27,334 bases of DNA from Chloroflexota bacterium (GTDB taxonomy: Bacteria; Chloroflexota; Ktedonobacteria; Ktedonobacterales; Ktedonobacteraceae). Position numbers and translations under genes: made by a program. Below, in pieces: positions 1 through 5,560 of the stretch. The stretch spans positions 1-27,334 of the forward strand of contig CADDYT010000076.1 of assembly GCA_902810755.1 (NCBI GenBank), in the 5' to 3' direction. The stretch's first letter is position 1. Each line of letters starts with the position of its first letter. The notes below the pieces were generated by a model. The model was not told the DNA's origin. It did not search any database and saw only the letters and a program-made list of their open reading frames with translations.

Positions 1-215
1 CTCTCGCCCGCAACGCTGGCAAGGTCGTTCCCCAGGAACGGCTCTTAGAGCATGTCTGGGGAAGCGCGTATATGGGTGAGCATCACCTGTTGCAGGTGAA
101 CGTCAACCGGCTGCGGCACAAGCTGGAAGCTACACCTGCTTCCCCGCGCTACCTGCTTACCGAGCCAGGGATCGGCTATGTTCTGGCGGCTCCGCCGGGG
201 GAGCAGGAGCGTTAG
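1..215 (+). CDS. OmpR/PhoB-family response regulator, C-terminal end (partial)
   Basis: Only the last 70 codons are present; the gene enters from the left edge in the frame starting at base 3 and stops at TAG 213-215. The translation contains VVPQERLLEHVWG, VNVNRLRHKLE and a closing GIGYVLA. These are the signature of the winged-helix DNA-binding domain of OmpR/PhoB response regulators: the recognition helix is the VNRLRHKLE region and the GIGY segment forms the wing hairpin. The receiver domain lies outside the window. Such proteins bind as head-to-tail dimers to direct repeats spaced by 10-11 bp. Tandem TTGTGAT boxes with an 11-bp period lie just downstream and again near 14.5 kb, so they are candidate targets (inference). 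The cognate kinase is not in view. Confidence 0.9.
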   Translation, partial: LARNAGKVVPQERLLEHVWGSAYMGEHHLLQVNVNRLRHKLEATPASPRYLLTEPGIGYVLAAPPGEQER

Positions 216-278
216 CCTTCCCTGCATCTTTATAGTCATCGAAAAAATGGCGGGCAGGTACAGAATCAAACACAGGCA

Positions 279-296
279 TTGTGATTGTTTTGTGAT
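279..296 (+). promoter_or_regulatory. Tandem TTGTGAT box, 11-bp period (osmC operon)
   Basis: TTGTGAT occurs at 279-285 and again at 290-296, separated by 4 bases, so the period is one helical turn. It ends 11 bases before the putative -35. The same arrangement recurs at 14585-14602 and, on the other strand, at 14474-14491. The layout resembles direct-repeat sites for OmpR/PhoB-type regulators. The binding protein is an inference. Confidence 0.55.
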
Positions 297-307
297 GCTC
301 CCTGCTC

Positions 308-335
308 TTTTCACAAGAGTTGAGTATGCTATGAT
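308..335 (+). promoter_or_regulatory. Putative promoter of the osmC operon
   Basis: A weak -35 (TTTTCA, 308-313) is followed by a 16-base spacer and a good -10 (TATGAT, 330-335). The spacer ends in TATGC, as in the promoter at 14618-14645, and in both the palindromic operator core starts 4 bases after the last base of the -10. The matched geometry at two loci is the main support, since the -35 alone is poor. Confidence 0.5.
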
Positions 336-354
336 TGTATCGTAGCACGATACA
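336..354. promoter_or_regulatory. Palindromic operator ATCGTannACGAT (copy 1)
   Basis: TGTATCGTAGCACGATACA is a perfect inverted repeat with 8-bp arms around 3 bases. It would overlap the transcription start, the classic position for repression by a dimeric helix-turn-helix protein. The core ATCGTA-N2-ACGAT recurs at 14407-14419 and 14649-14661. The regulator family is not identifiable from the site alone. Confidence 0.6.
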
Positions 355-360
355 GTACGA

Positions 361-435
361 AAGGGTGTCTGGAATAATCGGCTTCACTTCGCAAAGGAAA
401 GGGGCATGGGAGTGGCGCCAGGTTTGGACACCCTT
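361..435 (+). promoter_or_regulatory. Structured 5' leader of the osmC operon
   Basis: AAGGGTGTC (361-369) is exactly complementary to GACACCCTT (427-435), a 9-bp closing stem around about 57 bases. Inside it, GGC 380-382 plus CACT 385-388 can pair with AGTG 411-414 plus GCC 417-419 across a small internal loop. The whole fold sits in the roughly 135-base untranslated leader, about 30 bases before the ribosome-binding site. It could be a cis-regulatory RNA. I do not recognise a known riboswitch class in it. Confidence 0.4.
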
Positions 436-476
436 CTGTTTGATAGATCCAGTAGTGAATACAAAGGAGAACAAGC

Positions 477-920
477 ATGCTGAAAGCAGAGCGACGCGCT
501 GAAATGCTCTGGAATGGCGACCTGCTTCATGGGAATGGAACGGTCAGGGTTAGTAGCCAGGTCGTGGAAACGCTCCCCATGACCTGGGCTTCGCGTAGCG
601 AGCGTCCAGACGGGAAGACCAGCCCGGAAGAGTTGATCGCTGCCGCTCACGCAGGCTGTTATGCGATGGCGCTGGCGCTGACACTGGCAGAAGCAGGCAA
701 GCCACCGGAAAGCTTGCGGGTCACGGCGGTTTGCACGCTCGAAGAAGTTGAAGGCAAACCGAAGATCACGCGCATGGATCTTGAAGTTGGAGGCAAGGTT
801 CTGGGACTGGATACAGCGGGCTTTGAACAGGCAGCCCACCAGGCAGAACAACTTTGTCCTGTCTCAAACGCACTTCGTAATAACGTTGCCATTCGGCTCT
901 CGGCCCATCTTGAATCCTGA
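477..920 (+). CDS. OsmC/Ohr-family peroxiredoxin (OsmC-like, 147 aa)
   Basis: This OsmC-family thiol peroxidase should reduce organic hydroperoxides in the cytoplasm. The two conserved redox cysteines are visible: Cys61 in the AGCYAMAL helix and Cys127 in the LCPVSNAL motif. The TSPEELIAAAHAGC stretch is typical of the OsmC rather than the Ohr branch, and 147 aa is the usual length. The start at 477 is set by AAAGGAGA at 463-470. The N-terminal RRAEMLWNGDLLHGNGTV segment matches the family's first strands. It is the first gene of a plus-strand series reaching 5495. The region upstream carries a tandem TTGTGAT box, a palindromic operator and a structured leader, so expression is probably stress-controlled. 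A second, more diverged OsmC protein lies at 8272. The family is clear; the physiological substrate is not. Confidence 0.93.
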   Translation: MLKAERRAEMLWNGDLLHGNGTVRVSSQVVETLPMTWASRSERPDGKTSPEELIAAAHAGCYAMALALTLAEAGKPPESLRVTAVCTLEEVEGKPKITRMDLEVGGKVLGLDTAGFEQAAHQAEQLCPVSNALRNNVAIRLSAHLES

Positions 921-964
921 CCGTTTTGCAGAGGCAAGAGCAGGGAAGTGAAGGAGGGAGCCGT

Positions 965-1333
965 ATGACAAAGCAGAGCATGGTGATCAGGTTGAAGCGC
1001 GTTTACGACGAATCGGGGCCGGGTGATGGAACCCGCGTCCTGGTGGAGCGGCTCTGGCCGCGTGGCCTCGCCAAAGAGCGAGCGCATATCGATCTCTGGC
1101 TCAAGGAAGTTGCGCCGAGCCACGACCTGCGGCGTTGGTTCGGGCATGATCCGGAGAAGTTCGCGGAGTTTCGACGGCGCTACCAGGCAGAACTGGCAGC
1201 CGAACCGGCCCGGAAGGCGCTGGCAACGCTGCGTGACCTTGCGCAACGCGAGCCGGTGACGTTGGTGTTTGCAGCACACGATACCGTGTATAATAATGCT
1301 GTCGTCCTGCGTGATCTGCTCCAGGATGGCTGA
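965..1333 (+). CDS. DUF488 family protein (YeaO-like)
   Basis: A 122-residue protein of the DUF488/YeaO family. Recognisable family motifs are the N-terminal IRLKRVYDE, the TRVLVERLWPRGL segment, and a C-terminal VTLVFAAHDTVYNNAVVL that forms the last strand and helix. No reaction is firmly established for the family. The ATG at 965 is preferred over an upstream in-frame ATG at 926 because a nearly perfect AAGGAGGG lies at 951-958, six bases before it, and the family starts at about this point. It follows osmC by 44 bases and precedes folE by 44 bases on the same strand, so it is very likely co-transcribed. Association with OsmC suggests a stress role, but this is guilt by association only. 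Confidence 0.85.
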   Translation: MTKQSMVIRLKRVYDESGPGDGTRVLVERLWPRGLAKERAHIDLWLKEVAPSHDLRRWFGHDPEKFAEFRRRYQAELAAEPARKALATLRDLAQREPVTLVFAAHDTVYNNAVVLRDLLQDG

Positions 1334-1377
1334 GGACGAAGCGGGAGCCAGTGATCGACGGCTGATAAGGGAGAACG

Positions 1378-2030
1378 ATGATGTCTTTTGATCAAGAACT
1401 GGAAGACGAACGCCTGCATGAAGCGATGCACCTGCACCGCCGCCACCTGTCAGAGGAGCAGATGCGCCGCTATGAAGGCTATATGACGGAGATTTTCACC
1501 GCGTTTGGCTTAGACCTGGATACGCCGGCCACGCGCGAGATGCCCAAACGGTTTCTGCGCGCCATGTTTGATTCCACCGAGGGCTACGAGGGCGACCCCA
1601 AGTTGCTGACCGTCTTCGAGACCGAATGCCGGGGCGGACCGGACTGTCGCCTGAGCCAGGTGGTAGAGGGACCCATCCACTTTTACTCGCTGTGCGAACA
1701 CCACGCGTTGCCGTTCCACGGCCATGCCTACGTCGGCACATTGCCCATGAGCATATCATCGGCATTTCCAAACTGACGCGGCTGGTGCGGCTCTTTGCCA
1801 AGCGCTTTACGGTGCAGGAGCGCATCGGCCAGCAGATTGCCGACACGCTGGAGGCAATGCTGGAACCGCACGGGGTCGCCGTCTATCTCGAAGCCCACCA
1901 TCTCTGCACCGAGATGCGCGGCGTGCGCGCAATTGCGCCACTGACGCGCACCACGTTCTGGCGCGGGGCCTATGATGAGAATGCAGCCCTGCGGGATGAG
2001 TTCTTTACCGTCTGTGGAGTTCGCCGATGA
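1378..2030 (+). pseudogene. folE: GTP cyclohydrolase I, disrupted by a one-base loss
   Basis: The first frame (1378-1776) ends prematurely after SLCEHHALPFHGHAYVG. The second frame continues at once with HEHIIGISKLTRLVRLFAKRF, QERIGQQIADTL and HLCTEMRGV, and stops at 2028-2030. Together they give a full GTP cyclohydrolase I, which turns GTP into dihydroneopterin triphosphate, with the zinc ligands (Cys and His of CEHH, Cys of HLC) and the family QER motif intact. Adding one base (a T would restore the expected VGYIAHEH) between 1737 and 1738 repairs the frame. It is therefore either a very recent pseudogene or a sequencing error. The stop overlaps the next start (ATGA), showing tight coupling to the RibD-like gene. 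Start 1378 or 1381 follows a GGGAGA at the normal distance. Confidence 0.88.
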
Positions 2031-2887
2031 ACTCCAGCATCCTCGACCCACTGGACTCACTCTATGAGGTGGAGCATGGCAGCACCCTGCCGCTGCCGCC
2101 CGAACTGGCGGCCCTCTATGGTCGTCTCCAGTTCCCGGCGTATCAAGGCCGGCCATACATCATTGGGAACTTTGTCACCACGCTTGATGGCGTCGTGACC
2201 TTGAACGTCCCTGGGCAGGCGGGCGGTGGGCCAATTAGCGGGTTTAATCACCACGATCACCTGGTGATGGGGCTGCTGCGCGCTGTGGCCGATGCTGTCA
2301 TTGTGGGAGCCGGGACGCTCCGCGCCGTCCCGCATCATCGCTGGACGGCCCAGCATATTTTTTCCGCGCTTGCCCCGGCCTATCAGCGTTTGCGCATGAG
2401 CCTGGGGAAGCCCGCATTGCCGGTGAATGTGATCGTGACGGCACATGGTGAGATCGATCTGACTCTTCCCGTTTTTCAATCGGGCGACATCCCGGTCGTG
2501 ATAGTCACGACAGCGCAGGGCAGACAGCGCCTCGCTGCGCACCATCTTCCAGCATCCGTCCACCTTGCAGGTGGAGCAGGGACCGACTCGCTGAGCGCCC
2601 AGGCGATGCTCCAGGCAGTGTGCAGAGACCGCGAGTGCCGCATCATTCTGGTCGAGGGCGGCCCGCAAGTGCTGGGAATCTTTCTGGCGGAGGGGTTGTC
2701 GGATGAACTCTTCTTGACGCTCGCCCCGCAGATCGCCGGTCGAGACAACGCCGTGGAGCGGCCTGGACTTGTCATGGGTCAAATCTTTGCGCCGGATCAT
2801 CCGCTGTGGGGAACGCTTATCAGCGTGAAACGCGGCGGGAACCACCTATTTTTGCGCTATGCGTTCACAGCAAGAGAGCTGGCATGA
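2027..2887 (+). CDS. RibD C-terminal-domain reductase (DHFR-like), 286 aa
   Basis: An NADPH-dependent reductase of the RibD C-terminal/dihydrofolate-reductase-like fold. Supporting segments are PYIIGNFVTTLDGVV (substrate loop), ADAVIVGAGTLRA (first nucleotide-binding strand and helix), CRIILVEGGPQVL (second glycine-rich segment) and the closing DELFLTLAPQIAGR strand, in the family order. It has no deaminase domain, so it is not a full RibD. Its start overlaps the folE stop by four bases, implying translational coupling and a shared pathway. A GTP cyclohydrolase paired with a RibD-type reductase could make a reduced pterin or riboflavin-like product, or the reductase may stand in for FolA. The choice cannot be settled from sequence. 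The reading frame is intact, although its partner folE is broken. Confidence 0.85.
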   Translation: MNSSILDPLDSLYEVEHGSTLPLPPELAALYGRLQFPAYQGRPYIIGNFVTTLDGVVTLNVPGQAGGGPISGFNHHDHLVMGLLRAVADAVIVGAGTLRAVPHHRWTAQHIFSALAPAYQRLRMSLGKPALPVNVIVTAHGEIDLTLPVFQSGDIPVVIVTTAQGRQRLAAHHLPASVHLAGGAGTDSLSAQAMLQAVCRDRECRIILVEGGPQVLGIFLAEGLSDELFLTLAPQIAGRDNAVERPGLVMGQIFAPDHPLWGTLISVKRGGNHLFLRYAFTARELA

Positions 2888-2917
2888 AGGCATATTTTTC
2901 ATCAGGAGGCAATCTCT

Positions 2918-3354
2918 ATGGAGAAGCAACCACGACTTGATTACGGCCACATCGTTTCCGGCGTGGGGAGAGCGATGGGCAGCTTAGACCACCTGGTCCG
3001 CTCTTCCGCTCTCGCCAGCCAGGAGCCACTGCTGATTGAACTGGTGAAAGTGCGGGCCTCGCAGATCAATGGATGCGCGTATTGAATCAATCTACATATG
3101 AACTGGTGGCTTGGCGCGAGGCTCCGTTCTATACGGAACGGGAGCGAGCCGCCCTGGCCTGGACGGAAGCGGTGACGATCGTTTCCGTTGACCATGTGCC
3201 GGACGAGGTGTATGAGCAGGTGCGAGGGCAGTTCACTGACGAAGAGCTGGTCTACCTGACGCTGGCGATCATCTCCATCAACGGCTGGAACCGGCTGGCG
3301 ATCAGCTTCCGCACCGTGGTTCCCGAAGAGCAGTCCGCAGATAGCACACAGTAA
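2918..3354 (+). pseudogene. AhpD-like (carboxymuconolactone decarboxylase family) protein, internal deletion
   Basis: The gene starts well: AGGAGGC at 2904-2910, ATG at 2918, then a typical LIELVKVRASQINGCAY up to the first cysteine of the family's CxxC redox site. A TGA (3083-3085) stands where the second cysteine is expected. The remainder (YELVAWREAPFYTERERAALAWTEA to SINGWNRLAISF) is in another frame, 3073-3354. Family members have about 13-14 extra residues (helix with the catalytic His after CxxC) at this point. A single loss of about 40 nt between 3084 and 3085 would explain both the stop and the frame change. The alkylhydroperoxidase active site is lost, so the product is non-functional unless the sequence is in error. 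It lies 30 bases after the RibD-like gene. Confidence 0.85.
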
Positions 3355-3364
3355 ATCCAATAAC

Positions 3365-3391
3365 AACGCACAAGGGTGATCTCTGTGCGTT
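3365..3391 (+). other. Hairpin between ahpD remnant and transaldolase
   Basis: AACGCACA (3365-3372) pairs with TGTGCGTT (3384-3391) around 11 bases. No T-run follows, so it is more likely an mRNA processing or stability element, or an attenuator, than a terminator. The perfect ribosome-binding site AAGGAGGT of the transaldolase gene follows at 3416-3423. Confidence 0.4.
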
Positions 3392-3568
3392 CGGCATCGC
3401 AGTGCCTGTCGGGAAAAGGAGGTAGTTCTATGACCAATCCACTCGTGGAACTCAAGGCGCTGGGACAGAGCGTCTGGCTTGATGACATTGACCGGGGCCA
3501 ATTGCGCTCTGGCGCCTTTGAACGCCTGATCGAGGAAGATGGCCTTTCAGGCGCGACGGGCAATCCCA

Positions 3569-3572
3569 CCAT
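3569..3572 (+). repeat. Left inversion junction, CCAT
   Basis: CCAT here and its complement ATGG at 4367-4370 are the only inverted identity at the two breakpoints. Flanking bases (AATCCCA outside left, CCGGGTG outside right) do not match. No site resembling a known serine- or tyrosine-recombinase crossover is apparent. Four bases suit illegitimate, microhomology-mediated inversion, or an amplification chimera, better than a programmed switch. Confidence 0.7.
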
Positions 3573-4366
3573 GATCGCGGAAGCTCTCGATCGTTTTGAG
3601 CGGCATGGTATTCACGGTGTCGGGGCCGATCAGTTCTTCGACGTACAGCACATCGCGGTAGGCCGGATTTTTTGCTCCCGTACTGGCCCATAAGGGACGC
3701 TGGACACGCGCGCCATGTTCTCTGAGTGCCGTGAAGCGCGGACCGCCAAACATGCGCTTGAACTCCTGATACGCCAGGCGGGCATTGGCAATGGCCGCCT
3801 GGCCCTGGAGTGCCGTGAGTTGCTGCCGCATGGTGGGATCGCTGGTGGCGTTGATCTTCTCCTCGAGCAGGTGGTCTACCAGCACATCTACGCGACTGAC
3901 GAAAAAGCTCGCCACCGAGGCCATGTGGCTGATATCTTTACCAGCGGCTCGGCGCTCCTCCAGGGCGTCGAGATAGGCGTCGGCCACTTGCCGGTAATTC
4001 TCGATGGAGAAAATGAGCGTGATATTGATATTGATCCCCTCAGCAAGCGCGCGGCGAATGGCGGGGATACCCGCCGGCGTGGCCGGAATCTTGACCATCA
4101 GATTGGGCCGATCAATGGCCTGCCAGAAGCGGCGCACCTCTGCGAGCGTCCCCTCAGTATCATGCGCCAGGTAAGAGGAGACTTCGATGCTCACAAACCC
4201 ATCCTGCCCGTGTGTCTGATCATAGACGGGACGGAGCAGGTCGGCAACCATACGTTCGTCGGTCATTGCCAGCGCTTCGTAGATTTCTTTGGGAGCCTTG
4301 CCCTCGCGCAGCAACTGCTGCATCTGCTCATCGTAGGTAGTATCGTGAGTAATCGAATGTTCAAAA
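3573..4366 (-). other. Inverted segment of the transaldolase gene (central domain)
   Basis: This 794-base segment carries the catalytic centre of transaldolase on the minus strand, open through MVKIPATPAGIPAIRRAL and GPRFTALREHGARVQR. The long plus-strand open frame across it (3715-4557) is antisense noise apart from its last 63 codons, and the minus-strand frame beyond 4366 is likewise antisense to the true C-terminus. No third defect is present inside it, so flipping alone repairs the gene. Confidence 0.9.
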
Positions 4367-4370
4367 ATGG
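4367..4370 (-). repeat. Right inversion junction, ATGG
   Basis: This is the inverted partner of CCAT at 3569-3572. Joining the minus-strand bases ending at 3573 to 4367 onward restores the codons for RDHGRVPPS without gain or loss of a base. Confidence 0.7.
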
Positions 4371-4553
4371 CCGGGTGCCTCCTTCCCTGGAAGAAAACCT
4401 TTCCCAGGCACAGGCTGACCTGGCCGCTCTGGAGCAAGTCGGGATCAACTACGATCAGGTCACCCGGCAGTTGCAGGTGGAAGGGGTGCAGAAGTTTATT
4501 GATTCCTTCCAGACGCTGTTCCAGTGTATCGAGCGCCAACAGAGGAAGCTCCA

Positions 4554-5495
4554 ATGATAGAGACGCCTTTGATCCAGGAATCCTTCCTTGTCCACCCGCT
4601 CGCTCCTTTTCGCTTAGATTTCACAGTGTGGGCGCTGCGAAGAAGAGCGAGCAATGCCATCGATCGGTGGGATGGCACAACTTATACGCGCGTCCTGGTA
4701 ATCGATCACCGGCCAGTCAAGGTCTGTGTCTCGCAGCGCCAAGCCGCGCCGGTTCCAGAACTGCTGGTGACGGTCGCGAGTCCCGCGCCTGTTGAACAGA
4801 TATTATCCACAATCAGGGAATCGCTCCAGCATCTGCTCGGCTTCCAGATCGATGTCACGGGATTTTATACCCTGGTAGAGAATGATACGCTCCTGTCTCC
4901 TCTCGCCAGGCGATTCCTGGGGCTGAAGCCGCCGCGCTTTCCTGGTGTATTTGAAGCTCTGCTCAATGCGTTTGCCTGTCAGCAAGTGAGCCTGGATGTC
5001 GGCCTGATGCTGCTCAATCGCTTAACCGCAACCTATGGCATGAAGTTTGATGACAATCACCCGGCGCACTGTGCATTTCCAGAGCCGGAGGCGCTGGCCG
5101 GCGCTTCCGTCGAAGACCTCAAGCAATTGGGATTCAGCCGTCAAAAAGCGCGGGCCATTATTGAACTGGCAACAACCCTGGTGAGCGGCCAGCGCAACGT
5201 TTCCCTGCTGGACAGCATGACCAATGAGGAGGTACAAGCCGCGCTTTCACCGATACGGGGCGTTGGACGCTGGAGCGCGGAATATGTCCTGCTGAGAGGG
5301 TTAGGAAGGCTGGACACGTTTCCCGGCGATGATGTCGGCGCGCAAAAGAACTTACAGCGGCTCCTCCAGCTTGAGGAAAAACCTTCCTATGAAACGGTCA
5401 GAGAAGTCACTTCGTCATGGCAACCCTATGCCGGCTTCGTCTATTTTCATTTACTGCTCGAGAAGTTGTACCAGCAGGGGATTCTCTCGCGATGA
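4554..5495 (+). CDS. AlkA-like DNA-3-methyladenine glycosylase (HhH-GPD)
   Basis: A base-excision DNA glycosylase that should remove alkylated purines. The N-terminal half has the AlkA-type TATA-fold domain (FRLDFTVWALRRR). The second half is the helix-hairpin-helix-GPD domain: PGVFEALLNAFACQQVS, a LKQLGFSRQKARAIIELA helix pair, then SPIRGVGRWSAEYVLLRGLG and FPGDDVG. The second Asp of that GDD, about residue 260, is the expected catalytic aspartate. At 313 aa it has the family's length. ATG 4554 is chosen over an upstream in-frame ATG (4524) because AGAGGAAG lies at 4541-4548 and the start overlaps the transaldolase stop (ATGA), a normal coupled arrangement. It closes the operon that began with osmC. 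Expression may be reduced by the transaldolase inversion, since coupled translation is lost or altered. Confidence 0.88.
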   Translation: MIETPLIQESFLVHPLAPFRLDFTVWALRRRASNAIDRWDGTTYTRVLVIDHRPVKVCVSQRQAAPVPELLVTVASPAPVEQILSTIRESLQHLLGFQIDVTGFYTLVENDTLLSPLARRFLGLKPPRFPGVFEALLNAFACQQVSLDVGLMLLNRLTATYGMKFDDNHPAHCAFPEPEALAGASVEDLKQLGFSRQKARAIIELATTLVSGQRNVSLLDSMTNEEVQAALSPIRGVGRWSAEYVLLRGLGRLDTFPGDDVGAQKNLQRLLQLEEKPSYETVREVTSSWQPYAGFVYFHLLLEKLYQQGILSR

Positions 5496-5560
5496 GGGAT
5501 TATTTGGGAAACTCGTCCTCGTACCAGAGTAAGACAAGAGAGGGGAATGGTGACTGATTT

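Larger units (their letters stand above)
3430..4557 (+). pseudogene. tal: Transaldolase, interrupted by an internal inversion
   Basis: Transaldolase moves a dihydroxyacetone unit between sugar phosphates in the pentose phosphate pathway. The plus strand holds residues 1-47 (3430-3570, ending GLSGATGNPT) and the C-terminal part (4367-4557, RVPPSLEENLSQAQADL to the stop). The middle is on the minus strand, running from IFEHSITHDTTYDEQ near 4366 to NTMPLKTIESFRDH near 3573. Flipping 3573-4366 gives one uninterrupted frame of 375 codons, the normal length of the long-form transaldolase, with GNPT-IFEHS and RDH-GRVPPS joined as in the family. The Schiff-base lysine would be about residue 140 (NLMVKIPAT). 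A strong AAGGAGGT precedes the start by six bases, so the gene was expressed. The stop overlaps the next ATG. In this orientation no active enzyme can be made. Confidence 0.9.

Noticed and set aside
3083..3085. TGA at the second cysteine of the AhpD CxxC site as a selenocysteine codon (CxxU)
   Set aside because: CxxU AhpD-like selenoproteins are known, but here the frame also changes directly after, about 40 nt of family-conserved sequence are missing, and no hairpin follows the TGA. One deletion explains all.
3569..4370. Site-specific recombinase (phase-variation) sites at the inversion ends
   Set aside because: Only four bases of inverted identity, no recombinase gene nearby, no recognisable crossover motif. 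Switching is kept only as an open possibility.
3715..4557. 280-aa plus-strand open frame as a novel gene
   Set aside because: Most of it is antisense to the inverted transaldolase core; only the last 63 codons match a protein family.
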